Origin: Melioribacteraceae bacterium
GTDB taxonomy: Bacteria > Bacteroidota > Ignavibacteria > Ignavibacteriales > Melioribacteraceae
Direction: 5' to 3'
NCBI GenBank assembly: GCA_015493615.1
Contig: WGCV01000048.1
Location: 1 to 64,000 of the forward strand
DNA: 64,000 nt
Part shown: positions 33,920-42,819 of the stretch, one piece after another
Layout of the letters: the number at the start of each line of letters is the position of its first letter
How positions within the stretch are numbered: position 1 is the first letter of the stretch
The notes under the pieces: generated by a model
Seen by the model: the letters and a program-made list of their open reading frames with translations, nothing else
Database searches by the model: none
What the model was told of the DNA's origin: nothing
Made by a program: the position numbers and the translations under genes

Positions 33920-34573
33920 ATGTTAAAGTTTGAGAATGTTTATTTCAGTTATGACAAAAACCAAATCCTTAATAATATTAATTTCGAAATGAAGGAAGGA
34001 GAATTTGTTTATTTAACGGGGAAGAGCGGCGTCGGTAAATCAACGATTCTGAGATTGATTAATTTTTCCGAAAAGTGCGATTCCGGTTCCATTACGTTTG
34101 ACGGAATTAATTATGAAGGAATAAAGGAAAAGGATATTCCCAAACTCAGGCGCAAACTCGGAATCGTTTTTCAGGATTTTAAATTTTTGCCGGATTTGAC
34201 TGTTTATCAAAATCTTTCTTACATAATGGAAATACTCGGCTATTCCTCAAGAACAATCAGAAAGAAAATAAAAGAGACGCTTAACGACGTTGGGATTTTC
34301 GACAAAAAAGGGATGCTGCCCGAACAGCTTTCCGGAGGAGAACTTCAAAGAGCGGCTATTGCGAGAGCGCTTCTGAATAATCCTCTTTTAATCTTAGCCG
34401 ATGAACCGACCGGAAATTTGGACCCGGAAACATCGGCTGAGATATTGGAATTATTTATAAAAATAAATAAGCGCGGAACAGCCGTTCTGCTGACTACGCA
34501 CGATTACTCGTTAATCAGAAACGAGCGTAAAATTTTTGAGCTGAACGATAAAACCTTAAAAGAGAAAAAATAA
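33920..34573 (+). CDS. ftsE: FtsE-like ABC ATPase
   Basis: The 217-residue ATPase has Walker A GKSGVGKS (about residue 35), LGIVFQDFKFLPDLTVYQN (a distinctive FtsE-type Q-loop region), signature LSGGELQRAAIARALLNNP and Walker B LILADEPTGNLDPET. FtsE with FtsX controls peptidoglycan hydrolases at division. No ftsX is next to it; the downstream gene is convergent adk. A lipoprotein-exporting LolD-type identity is less likely because of the Q-loop sequence, but cannot be fully excluded. Confidence 0.87.
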   Translation: MLKFENVYFSYDKNQILNNINFEMKEGEFVYLTGKSGVGKSTILRLINFSEKCDSGSITFDGINYEGIKEKDIPKLRRKLGIVFQDFKFLPDLTVYQNLSYIMEILGYSSRTIRKKIKETLNDVGIFDKKGMLPEQLSGGELQRAAIARALLNNPLLILADEPTGNLDPETSAEILELFIKINKRGTAVLLTTHDYSLIRNERKIFELNDKTLKEKK

Positions 34574-34585
34574 TTTCGTTCCGCT

Positions 34586-35239
34586 CTAACATTCTTGCAG
34601 TTTGTTTTCAATCTCGCGAGTAACTTTTTCAACAGGCTGATCTCCGTTAACAGTAAGTATTTTAATATCGCCTGATTTTTGATAATAATTAATTATCGGC
34701 TCGGTGGATTCCCGGTAAACTTTTAACCTGTTCTGAACTACTTCGAGTGTATCGTCCTTCCTCTTAATCAAAGAACCTTTAGCGCCGCAAACAGGACAAG
34801 TATCCTTTTCAACAATTTGATCTTCCGTAATTATAGAATGGCACTTAACACAAAGCATCCGGCTTGTAAGACGCTTGATAATTACATCAAAATCAACTTG
34901 AATTTCCAACAGACAAGTGTGCTGTAGATTTAATTCTTTCCGGATTTGTTCGAATATCTTAACTTGAGGAATTGTTCTCGGATATCCGTCCAGAATAAAT
35001 CCGTTTTTGCAGCGTTCGCTGTGAAGCATATCCTTAACAAGCTCAGCCATTAATTCGTCGTTGACCAATTCGCCTTTTTCCATAATTTCCTTAACTTGTT
35101 TGCCAAGCGGACTACCTTCCTCAACGGCGGCGCGTAAAATATCTCCCGTAGAGATGTGGGGAATATTTAGATCTTGCGATAATACCTTTGCCTGAGTTCC
35201 TTTCCCAACCCCCGGCGCTCCGAAAATAATTATTTCCAT
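34586..35239 (-). CDS. adk: Adenylate kinase
   Basis: Adk balances AMP, ADP and ATP. The 217-residue protein begins MEIIIFGAPGVGKGTQAKVL with the P-loop, has ISTGDILRAA, LDGYPRTIPQ and a zinc-type lid with four cysteines (CVKC near residue 127 and CPVC near 147), and RKDDTLEVVQNRLKVY. The long-lid form with zinc is complete. It is 22 bases downstream of tadA on the same strand, converging with ftsE. Confidence 0.97.
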   Translation of the reverse strand: MEIIIFGAPGVGKGTQAKVLSQDLNIPHISTGDILRAAVEEGSPLGKQVKEIMEKGELVNDELMAELVKDMLHSERCKNGFILDGYPRTIPQVKIFEQIRKELNLQHTCLLEIQVDFDVIIKRLTSRMLCVKCHSIITEDQIVEKDTCPVCGAKGSLIKRKDDTLEVVQNRLKVYRESTEPIINYYQKSGDIKILTVNGDQPVEKVTREIENKLQEC

Positions 35240-35261
35240 TTTATTCTCATTTTATTATGAA

Positions 35262-35750
35262 TTAAGAAAAATCTAAAGTCGTTTTATTTAATTTCCGTTT
35301 CTTGTTAAAAAATTCGGATAGTAAATTTTTGCTTTCATCTTCATATATTCCGGAAAATAAATTTACCTTGTGATTATATTTGTTATCCTCAATAACGTTA
35401 TAAACAGAACCGCAAGCCCCGAATTTCGGCTCTAACGTTCCTATATACAAATTTCTGATTCTCGATAGTTTTATTGCTCCGGCGCACATTAAGCATGGTT
35501 CTACGGTTACATATAAATCGCAGTCGGTTAAAAATTTATCTTTTTCGTGATTCATAGCGGAAGTAAGGGCTAATATTTCGGCGTGAGCGGTAGCGTCGTG
35601 TAGGCGTTCAACCTGATTGAACCCGCGCCCGATAATTTTGCCGTTTTTAACTACAATTGCGCCTATCGGAATTTCTTCTTCGTGGAGGGCTTGCTCGGCA
35701 AGGAGCAAGGCTTGGAACATAAACTTATAATTTTCTTCTGAGAAAATCAT
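35262..35750 (-). CDS. tadA: tRNA-specific adenosine-34 deaminase
   Basis: TadA converts adenosine 34 to inosine in the ACG anticodon of tRNA-Arg. The 162-residue protein has the zinc deaminase motifs HAEILAL (ligand histidine and catalytic Glu, about residue 57) and PCLMCAGAI (about residue 87), followed by RIRNLYIGTLEPKFGACGSVYN, which is characteristic of TadA rather than of cytidine or guanine deaminases. The gene starts 16 bases after the end of a tRNA-Arg(ACG) gene on the same strand, so enzyme and substrate look co-transcribed. Confidence 0.93.
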   Translation of the reverse strand: MIFSEENYKFMFQALLLAEQALHEEEIPIGAIVVKNGKIIGRGFNQVERLHDATAHAEILALTSAMNHEKDKFLTDCDLYVTVEPCLMCAGAIKLSRIRNLYIGTLEPKFGACGSVYNVIEDNKYNHKVNLFSGIYEDESKNLLSEFFNKKRKLNKTTLDFS

Positions 35751-35766
35751 TCCTACTCTCTGTTAG

Positions 35767-35840
35767 TACGCCCGGAAGGATTCGAACCCTCAACCTTCTG
35801 ATCCGTAGTCAGACGCTCTGTCCAGTTGAGCTACGGGCGC
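35767..35840 (-). tRNA. tRNA-Arg, anticodon ACG
   Basis: On the minus strand the sequence GCGCCCGTAGCTCAACTGG begins the acceptor and D arms, the anticodon loop reads CTACGGA (anticodon ACG), the T loop is TTCGAAT, and the 3' arm is CGGGCGT with discriminator A. The first acceptor pair is G-U. CCA is not encoded. ACG is the anticodon edited to ICG by TadA, whose gene is immediately downstream. Confidence 0.95.
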
Positions 35841-35854
35841 ATAAATTTTAAGTC

Positions 35855-35886
35855 CAAAAATAGTATTTTTTTTATAATTCGCCAAA
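35855..35886 (-). promoter_or_regulatory. Promoter of the tRNA-Arg(ACG)-tadA-adk unit
   Basis: On the minus strand TTTG (35886-35883) is followed after 20 bases by TATTTTTG (35862-35855), an exact fit to TTTG-N20-TAnnTTTG. It sits 14 bases before the tRNA 5' end, the right distance for transcription starting just before the tRNA. Confidence 0.72.
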
Positions 35887-35969
35887 TTATAAGTCAATGA
35901 GTAATTAATATTTTATTAATGAAATTATTTTAAAAAAACTATATATTGCAAGGCAATAAATGGTGAGTT

Positions 35970-37544
35970 ATGCGGAGCAGAGAGAAGTCTTTTTTTTGGT
36001 TAAAACCTTTGTTAATACTTATTGCATTAAGTTTTGCAGTATTCGCTGTAAACCGTTCGATTGATGCTATTTTCCATGCACAAATTTCAGAATTTCTTAA
36101 AAACTCAATTTTCAGCGGTGATTTAAACCTCGTTCTCAGTTCTTTCGGAAACATGGGGGAAGTTATGACTTCCATTCTGGGAATTGAGATTACCGCCGTC
36201 GCAATTATTGTCCAGTTGGCTGCCAACAAGTATTCGTCAAAAATTATGGAAATGGTTATTACCGACAAAGTGAATTTTATTGTTGTAGCTTTATTTGTTG
36301 TTTCCGGAGCGAATACTATTTTGTTGGCTAACACAATGACTCCCGCTCACATTCCTTACTTCAGCATTTTGTTCACTCTGTTTTTATTGGTTATCAGTTT
36401 GATAATTGTTATTCCTCATTTCACTTATGTGTTTAATTTTCTTCGTCCGGAACATTTCTTAAAGGAAGTTGAGATTGAATCGAAAAAGTTAATCAGAGAA
36501 ACCCGCTCGGCAAAAGATAAAAATAGCGTTCTTCCGAATAGAGAAAAATTAGCTGACAATATTGATTTTATTGGCGATGTCGCTTTAAATTCAGTTTATC
36601 AGAGCGATCGCGCCGTTTCGCTTTATTGTTTGAACTCCTTGAAAAATATATTGACATTTTACATCCCCTCAAAAAACGAATTTCCCACGGTATGGTTTAA
36701 GCTCAGCGGCAAAGAACATCTTGATCCGGATTTTTCAAACTACAGCGCATATGTTATGAACCGGATAGAAGAACAGCATATCCTTTTGGAAAGGAAGATA
36801 TTCAGATTATACGAAATGATTTTTATCAATTCGAAGGATAATCAGAGGGATATTGCTTCCGGCGTTTTGATTAACAGCAGACTGATTTTTGAAAGCGCGG
36901 TTAATTCTTCGGATAACGGTGTAATCTGGACAATAATGCAATATTTTAATTCATTCCTGAGAGTTTCCATTACATCCCACGATCCTCGATCGGCGTTTAA
37001 CACTTTGGAACATTATCGAATAATGGCTGAAAAAATAATTGATTATGATTTTAATCTTCTTCTAAAATTTTACTTTTTCTTTAAGTATTACGGACAGGAA
37101 GCGAACAAATACCACGTTTATTTTATTTTGGAAACTGCCGCCCATGATTTGTTTCTGATTACCAAATTGGCATTTGAGCATAAAGTAAAGGATTTTCATA
37201 AACTTCTGGAACTCTTTTTAACATTGGATGAACCTATTGAGGATAATGCGGAACAGACAAATTTATCACAAAAGGAGATTTCATTAATCGGAGTTAGAAT
37301 TGCACAAGTTAAACTCGCGGCTTTCTTTCTCAGGCAAAACAGAATTGATTATGCAAAAGAAGTTTTTGACGATATGCTGGTCGAGCCGAAAGAAAGAATC
37401 AAAAAAATTAAAGAAATTGTTTTTAGTACCGATAATGAAGAATTCTGGGAAATTACTCCCCGCGGGATAAATTTCTATTATCTCGATGAAAAGGATAAAG
37501 AAGCTTTAAAAACTTTTTTCGATTGGTTTGACGCAGAGCAATGA
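35970..37544 (+). CDS. DUF2254-like membrane protein
   Basis: The 524-residue protein has four N-terminal membrane segments (about residues 9-28, 52-76, 88-112, 122-145) followed by a long soluble part. The segment SILGIEITAVAIIVQLAANKYSSKI near residues 68-92 resembles DUF2254 membrane proteins, whose function is unknown. The soluble part is helical with no enzyme motif that I recognise. It ends 57 bases before the GldL-like gene, on the same strand, so it may belong to the secretion operon or simply precede it. Its ribosome site is ggtga. Confidence 0.6.
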   Translation: MRSREKSFFWLKPLLILIALSFAVFAVNRSIDAIFHAQISEFLKNSIFSGDLNLVLSSFGNMGEVMTSILGIEITAVAIIVQLAANKYSSKIMEMVITDKVNFIVVALFVVSGANTILLANTMTPAHIPYFSILFTLFLLVISLIIVIPHFTYVFNFLRPEHFLKEVEIESKKLIRETRSAKDKNSVLPNREKLADNIDFIGDVALNSVYQSDRAVSLYCLNSLKNILTFYIPSKNEFPTVWFKLSGKEHLDPDFSNYSAYVMNRIEEQHILLERKIFRLYEMIFINSKDNQRDIASGVLINSRLIFESAVNSSDNGVIWTIMQYFNSFLRVSITSHDPRSAFNTLEHYRIMAEKIIDYDFNLLLKFYFFFKYYGQEANKYHVYFILETAAHDLFLITKLAFEHKVKDFHKLLELFLTLDEPIEDNAEQTNLSQKEISLIGVRIAQVKLAAFFLRQNRIDYAKEVFDDMLVEPKERIKKIKEIVFSTDNEEFWEITPRGINFYYLDEKDKEALKTFFDWFDAEQ

Positions 37545-37601
37545 TTTTTAATTATTTTTTTTTTAACTTAACTTATCAAATCAAAAAAGAGGAGATGTAT
37601 C

Positions 37602-38117
37602 GTGGCTAAAAGAAAAGCAAACGAACCTAAAACCGCATTTGGCCGTTATATGGTTTACACATTTATCCCTTCCTACGCTAATAACGTTGCCGGAGTTGTT
37701 TACATGGGCGCCGCCTTTTTAATTATTATTGTAGGTTTAAGAGGACTTGGCAAGGTTGCCGGTACACTTTCGGTTATTCCCCGTTTTATGTTAACAGAAA
37801 AAGGCACGCTCGACCCGAACTGGGTTGTCGCTGCAATTTTATTGGAGTTTACTCTTTTGATGTTACTTGCAATTGTAACATTTTTCACGCCTGAAGAGGC
37901 TCACGGTCACGGAGCGCCTGCTGCAGAGGAAGCAAAAGCCGCGCCTCGTCCCGATTTCCAGAGAGATATCAGAGATCTAAAAGATTTAACCGACGAAGAA
38001 ATCAAGATGGTTAACGAATATCTTGATAAGTTCGAATCCATTTCGAAACGGATTAACGAGATTCAAATGACTAACGTCAAAGCGTTATCCGAATTGAAAG
38101 AAGTTGTAAAAAGTTAA
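37602..38117 (+). CDS. GldL-like T9SS motor protein
   Basis: The start is GTG 37602, with a clear GGAG site seven bases upstream; the ATG at 37595 is in another frame. The 171-residue protein has two membrane segments (about residues 27-47 and 74-95) and a cytoplasmic tail ending in a coiled-coil-like region. A glutamate (E82) lies inside the second segment, as the essential proton-pathway glutamate does in GldL, the inner-membrane rotor/stator subunit that powers type IX secretion with GldM. It is somewhat shorter than typical GldL and the sequence match is weak, so the call rests on topology, the buried Glu, and the T9SS cargo in the same apparent operon. Confidence 0.6.
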   Translation: MAKRKANEPKTAFGRYMVYTFIPSYANNVAGVVYMGAAFLIIIVGLRGLGKVAGTLSVIPRFMLTEKGTLDPNWVVAAILLEFTLLMLLAIVTFFTPEEAHGHGAPAAEEAKAAPRPDFQRDIRDLKDLTDEEIKMVNEYLDKFESISKRINEIQMTNVKALSELKEVVKS

Positions 38118-38152
38118 ATCGTATATTTTTTAATTAGAAGAGGAAAATTACC

Positions 38153-38764
38153 ATGAAAAAAAACATGGTCTATTTTGTCTTATACATTGTTCTGATATCC
38201 GAGTTGTTGATGGTTATTGTGGAAAGAGATGATTTGCTCGATCAGGAAGAAGCTATCAGGGATAAAATGCTTGCGACGATTGCAGAATCTTATAAGAAAC
38301 CGGTTTTGTTAAACATTCCGGAAGTTAAATCCGATTACAGTATAAAAAGTAAAAACCAAGAACCTAAGAAGGTTGTTATGACTCCTATCGGACTGGTTTC
38401 GGATAAAGAAAAAGCAAACATTCATTACTCCATAGTTGTGGATCCTAAGTCAAAAACTGTACCTCTCGGCTGGCCCAAAACCGGAATAACGGATGAGACA
38501 AAAAATGACAAATATTTCATAGACAAAAACTCGGATGGTTCCGCCGTATTTAATGCGCTGCTGACCAGACCGGGTAAATATACATTCGTTGCACAGTTCC
38601 ATGTTAAACGGGAACTTCCCGATTATCTTCCGGATTTCCTTCGGAAGGAATTAAAAGAGATGGTCGGAGATAATCTCGAAGCCGTCAGTCCGAAAGTGAA
38701 GTTCACAATTAACGCTAAACGTCTCGGCGGCGTTAAGAAGAAAGAAGTTGAGTTTTCTTTCTAA
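38153..38764 (+). CDS. GldM-like protein, N-terminal part (membrane anchor plus first periplasmic domain)
   Basis: The 203-residue protein has one N-terminal membrane segment (residues about 5-23, containing a glutamate at 17) and a periplasmic region with an Ig-like fold pattern ending KVKFTINAKRL. GldM normally is about 500 residues: one membrane helix followed by four periplasmic domains that reach the outer-membrane ring. Here only the helix and roughly one domain are encoded, and the next gene could carry the rest. It lies 35 bases after the GldL-like gene, the expected position for gldM. The assignment is from position and topology. Confidence 0.55.
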   Translation: MKKNMVYFVLYIVLISELLMVIVERDDLLDQEEAIRDKMLATIAESYKKPVLLNIPEVKSDYSIKSKNQEPKKVVMTPIGLVSDKEKANIHYSIVVDPKSKTVPLGWPKTGITDETKNDKYFIDKNSDGSAVFNALLTRPGKYTFVAQFHVKRELPDYLPDFLRKELKEMVGDNLEAVSPKVKFTINAKRLGGVKKKEVEFSF

Positions 38765-38798
38765 ACAAAAATATTATAACAATTGAAATGAGTTTAAT

Positions 38799-39881
38799 AT
38801 GAAAAGAGTAATTTTTTTGTTATTGTTTGTTTTTGCTGCGCTTAGTACGTCAAATGCAAAAGTAACGATTAAGGATACCGTAAACGTAACGACTATGCAG
38901 AAATTTAAGATTCCTCAGAATAAAAATATTGTTATTGCAAACGTTCTGAGGATTAAAGTGGATGCCGAGTTGTTGGATGCTGGAATGAATCCGATAAGAA
39001 AATGCGATGAACTTTGGCAAGACCCGACCAACGCCCAGATTGCTAAGAAAACCAGAGGAGGCAGAGGTACGGATGTACAGTTTTCGGTTTTTGAGACGAT
39101 AAAAAAAGAAGGGACTTATTATATTAAACTCGACATTAAAGTTAAAGGAGAGCGGGGCTCGGGAAGGAAAGTAGTTTATTATCTTGTAAACGTTAAACTG
39201 CCTGAAGTTGCCGCTCCCATTGACCTCAGCCCCAAGGGATATTTCTATTCACAGAAAAAAACATTTAGTTTCGCAACGATTCAATTCAGAGATCCCTCGC
39301 TTTACAGTTACAAAATTTTTGACGGAGGAGGAAGCATTATCGGGCAGAACAAAGGTTCGGTTGTGAAACTCGACAGCGTTCTTTCCGACTTGAAATATGT
39401 CGGCTCCAAGGTTAAGGTTGTCGGTTATTATAACGGAGAGGAATTTGAATACAGAGAGATTGGAAGTCCTGACGTACATAAATCGGAATGGGAAATTAGT
39501 ATTCTTAAACCGGAAATTAACGATTTTACCGACTGGCGCAGAACCGATAACAAATCCGACGCTGAGCCTGTGATTATCAGCGCTTACAACAGGAATGCAA
39601 TGCGTATTTTGTATTCCTACTTCGGCAAAACCGATAACGGATTTGTGGTAATTCAGCCTCAGGTCAAAGGGTTCAGACTAACTTCCGAACCGAAAGGATT
39701 GGTGATTAACGCCCGTCCGACAAGAGCCGGGAGCTGGCTTTATGTGCAGTTTGAATTAAGCAAAGATTATTTGGACGGCATTGAAGAATACGGCGAAATT
39801 GAAACTACGCTCCATGTGCGGTTCAGAACTCAGTTTGGCGAAACAATCGACAGAACTTATGATGCGACAATTTATAAATAA
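38799..39881 (+). CDS. Exported beta-domain protein, possible GldM C-terminal part
   Basis: The 360-residue protein has its own signal peptide (MKRVIFLLLFVFAALSTSNA) and then only beta-type sequence that could form three Ig-like domains, with no membrane helix. It follows the short GldM-like gene by 34 bases. If GldM is split here, this would be the periplasmic arm that contacts the outer-membrane complex, delivered separately. Alternatively it is an unrelated accessory periplasmic protein. I do not recognise a family beyond that. Confidence 0.5.
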   Translation: MKRVIFLLLFVFAALSTSNAKVTIKDTVNVTTMQKFKIPQNKNIVIANVLRIKVDAELLDAGMNPIRKCDELWQDPTNAQIAKKTRGGRGTDVQFSVFETIKKEGTYYIKLDIKVKGERGSGRKVVYYLVNVKLPEVAAPIDLSPKGYFYSQKKTFSFATIQFRDPSLYSYKIFDGGGSIIGQNKGSVVKLDSVLSDLKYVGSKVKVVGYYNGEEFEYREIGSPDVHKSEWEISILKPEINDFTDWRRTDNKSDAEPVIISAYNRNAMRILYSYFGKTDNGFVVIQPQVKGFRLTSEPKGLVINARPTRAGSWLYVQFELSKDYLDGIEEYGEIETTLHVRFRTQFGETIDRTYDATIYK

Positions 39882-39894
39882 TATTTGAGCCATT

Positions 39895-41424
39895 ATGAAA
39901 AAAGTTATTTTACAACTTATAATTTTTCTTATCGCTACTACAACATTTGCTCAGGAAACAAACGACCTGATTAAAATGATTGAAGTTAAGTTGGATAAGG
40001 ATAAAAAATACTTGAATGTATTTTCACTCCCTTTGGAATTGAATAAAAAATCGGATGCCGATTTATTGGCGCTTCCGAGGACGAATCGTAAAAAACCTTT
40101 CCGATTCAAATTCGGGGATCAATATCAATACCGCATTGTAATCCTTAAAGACGGATTGGATCTTGATTCTCTGCAGCTTCTTTATATCGAGCAGATTAAA
40201 TTGAATTCACTTTCATCCGGCGGGTTGTTTGAATCCGTAACTCCTCCGAAAGACGACACGACCAAGGTGATGAAGTTTTCGGATATGTATAATCTGAAAG
40301 TCAATTATCCCGATAAATATAAAAAGTTGTATTACAAAGTTGAAACTTACATAATGGTCAATGAAGATACGCCTCTGGAATCATTGCTTAAAATTACTCC
40401 GGATAAAAAAATCAAGAAGAGTTTCGGTTTTGCTTCAAGGGATATGACCGATTATCTCCGCTTTCAAAAATTTAACGAACCTGCGCACTGGTACCCGAAA
40501 CTTGAAAAAAAGAAAACTTCTTTCGGCAGAAAGAAAGGAAAAACAGAAACTTCTTTTCATGTTGACGTAAGTTTGAATTCTCTAAGTTTCTCTCATCAAT
40601 TCATGAGATTCGGAATCGGCGGAGCAAGTTTGGAGCTTGACACGAAAGAAGATGTTTTGAATCTTCTTCCGATGCAGAATATGCTTTTGGACGCAGGATT
40701 CCGGACGCTTTTTATGCTCGGCGATAAAAAGACACCGCGAAAAAACACTTACATCGACGCGAAGTTTCAGGTTCGCTGGTTTATGTCAAAAGATACTCCG
40801 ATAGACGGATATTGGCAGTTTAATCATAATCCTTTGATTTTTGCCGACGCTCCCCGCTTGAACTTTAACACGGGAGTTCTTGCCGATATTACAATTACGC
40901 GTCCGTTTACCTTACCCGATATGCGGTTGTATTTTTCGGTTTCCGGCAGCGATTTGAGTTCTCCGAACGCTTACTTATCAGGAAACAGAAAAATTAACAA
41001 CGGCGGAACTTACGCTTATTTTTCACTCAATCAAGTTGCTTACTCAATGTCGTTTTACTGGAACGCCGATGAAAAAATGGAAAATATGTTTCGTCTTGAC
41101 GCGGGCTTTGCCTATTATGACATTTGGCGCGCCGAATTCGCCGGCAGAACCTACAAATCGAAAGAGCTTATTCAGAATAAGATGATGCCGAGCGTTAAAT
41201 TCTGGTACACTTTCGCGCCTAAAAATTTGCCTCTGTTATCCACAAGTTTTAAGCTTTTTGATGCACAGCTTACGATTGACAGCTGGATCAGATTGTTCAA
41301 TATGGGAAATCATAATGTCAGGTTCGATGTTGAATATATTACCGCGCCTTTGGGACGAAAACAGAGAGACTGGGAAACATCCGGCGGCTTAGCCCTTAAT
41401 TTGAGGTATAGATATGGACTATAA
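39895..41424 (+). CDS. T9SS-locus exported barrel-type protein A1
   Basis: The 509-residue protein has a signal peptide (about residues 1-19, ending TFAQ), an N-terminal domain with the block LDKDKKYLNVFSLPLEL (residues about 33-49), and a C-terminal region of alternating strands (VLNLLPMQNMLLDAGFRTLF near residue 258) that looks like an outer-membrane barrel. Protein A2 (42820) has the matching blocks LEKDKKYLNIYSIPIEI and VLNLLPWQSMTMSLGLRTFI, so the two are paralogs of almost equal length. It overlaps B1 by 11 bases. I know no characterised family for it; by position it stands where gldN would be. Confidence 0.6.
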   Translation: MKKVILQLIIFLIATTTFAQETNDLIKMIEVKLDKDKKYLNVFSLPLELNKKSDADLLALPRTNRKKPFRFKFGDQYQYRIVILKDGLDLDSLQLLYIEQIKLNSLSSGGLFESVTPPKDDTTKVMKFSDMYNLKVNYPDKYKKLYYKVETYIMVNEDTPLESLLKITPDKKIKKSFGFASRDMTDYLRFQKFNEPAHWYPKLEKKKTSFGRKKGKTETSFHVDVSLNSLSFSHQFMRFGIGGASLELDTKEDVLNLLPMQNMLLDAGFRTLFMLGDKKTPRKNTYIDAKFQVRWFMSKDTPIDGYWQFNHNPLIFADAPRLNFNTGVLADITITRPFTLPDMRLYFSVSGSDLSSPNAYLSGNRKINNGGTYAYFSLNQVAYSMSFYWNADEKMENMFRLDAGFAYYDIWRAEFAGRTYKSKELIQNKMMPSVKFWYTFAPKNLPLLSTSFKLFDAQLTIDSWIRLFNMGNHNVRFDVEYITAPLGRKQRDWETSGGLALNLRYRYGL

Positions 41425-42814
41425 AAAAATTATTACAACCGTGAAATATTTTGCGCTGTTTCTTTTTCTTTTTGCTAATTCTAATTTTGCGCAATCAAAA
41501 ATAGATACTAAACGTCAAGAGGATTTGAAAAAAATCTTTAATAATCTTGAATATAATACAATAGCATATAACGACTTAAAAGTTAAATGGGTAATTAAGG
41601 ACCCGAGTTTTGTCAGAGACGTATTCGGGAGATTTATTGTAAACGACGCTCTCAGGATCAACGGAGAAAAAGTCAGCAGCGCGAAATTAAAGAAGCTTGC
41701 ACAGAATATCTTTGAAGGAAAAGTAGTTCTTGATTTGCGCAAAAGATATTATGACGATGAAATCGAGTTCTTCGCTTTTGTGCCTGAAGGCGAGCTTGAC
41801 AAGAAAAATCCTCATTTTCTGTTCGATCCGATTTATGACGGATTTTATTTAAAGGAAATTGTCGGCAAAAATCTTTATAAGGAATTACAGAAGCGTCAGT
41901 ACTACTTCAGCGACATAACCAAACGTGAGTACGACGTTAAGCCCGGGTATTTTTTCGATATTAATATGGATGCGATTGATCCTTATTTAATGTTTTGGTC
42001 AACGACTTCCGATTATCGCAACAAGTATCTCGCTACGTTCTTCGGTAAGTGGGGAATGGACGAAGTTTATCTCCCGGCGTGGTATTCGTCCGATTATTTT
42101 TTCGGAGCACAAATTACTTACTACAAATATTTAACTGACGACCCTGAGGATTATACTTATAAAGTCGCTTTCGGAACAAGCGCGCCAGCTTCTCAGGTTT
42201 TCAGATCAAGCCAGCCTGCGAGTCCGTTAATGCGTTCGGCAAGTAATATTTATTTCAAAATTAACGGGGACGCGCTCAGATATATTTTCCCTAAGGTTAC
42301 CGGTTACTATCTTGATGTTTCCGGCGCGTTTGCTTATTCCGATTTTACCGATAAGGATTACGGAAATATGGGAATGAAAAGTTTTTATTCCGTACGGGAT
42401 TTTGTTAATATCGGTATCACCAAAAGAAAACTTTTTAATCTCTATGATTTAGGTCAGTTTATGTTCGGGTTTGGTATTTCTTCCCATTCCCTAAAACATC
42501 TGCAATATATTCCGGGTAGAAAAAATCTGGTGGATTTGGATGGAAATGATTTCTTCAACAGTTTTGTACATTTTATTAATGCCAAAGTCGGAGTAGAACA
42601 TTACGGCGGATTAATTCAGCACAGAATTTTGTTTAAGCTCGGCTACAGTACGGAAGGATTCGGGGTCGGAGGCGTGGACGTTAAAGTTATGCTTAGCGAT
42701 ACATTTGGTTTCAGAGTTACTTACAATTCATTTTTCAATCTGGATACAAAAAAATATCCGTACAGAACAGATTCTCAAATGGTATTTTCTCCGATTATTA
42801 GAATTAATTATTAG
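41414..42814 (+). CDS. T9SS-locus exported barrel-type protein B1
   Basis: The 466-residue protein has a signal peptide (about residues 1-27, ending NFAQ), a short N-terminal domain with YNTIAYNDLKVKW and FVRDVFGRFIV blocks (residues about 46-75), and a strand-rich C-terminal part ending VFSPIIRINY with a terminal aromatic residue, as outer-membrane barrels do. Paralog B2 shares YNTIAFNDLK, the RRYYD-type motif and the identical last ten residues. It overlaps A1 by 11 bases, and A2 starts five bases after it. The function is unknown; being always paired with an A protein suggests a joint A-B assembly. Confidence 0.6.
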   Translation: MDYKKIITTVKYFALFLFLFANSNFAQSKIDTKRQEDLKKIFNNLEYNTIAYNDLKVKWVIKDPSFVRDVFGRFIVNDALRINGEKVSSAKLKKLAQNIFEGKVVLDLRKRYYDDEIEFFAFVPEGELDKKNPHFLFDPIYDGFYLKEIVGKNLYKELQKRQYYFSDITKREYDVKPGYFFDINMDAIDPYLMFWSTTSDYRNKYLATFFGKWGMDEVYLPAWYSSDYFFGAQITYYKYLTDDPEDYTYKVAFGTSAPASQVFRSSQPASPLMRSASNIYFKINGDALRYIFPKVTGYYLDVSGAFAYSDFTDKDYGNMGMKSFYSVRDFVNIGITKRKLFNLYDLGQFMFGFGISSHSLKHLQYIPGRKNLVDLDGNDFFNSFVHFINAKVGVEHYGGLIQHRILFKLGYSTEGFGVGGVDVKVMLSDTFGFRVTYNSFFNLDTKKYPYRTDSQMVFSPIIRINY

Positions 42815-42819
42815 TTTCC

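Noticed and set aside
34160-35240. A possible ftsX partner for ftsE
   Set aside because: The downstream gene is convergent adk; no FtsX-like membrane protein is in the window.
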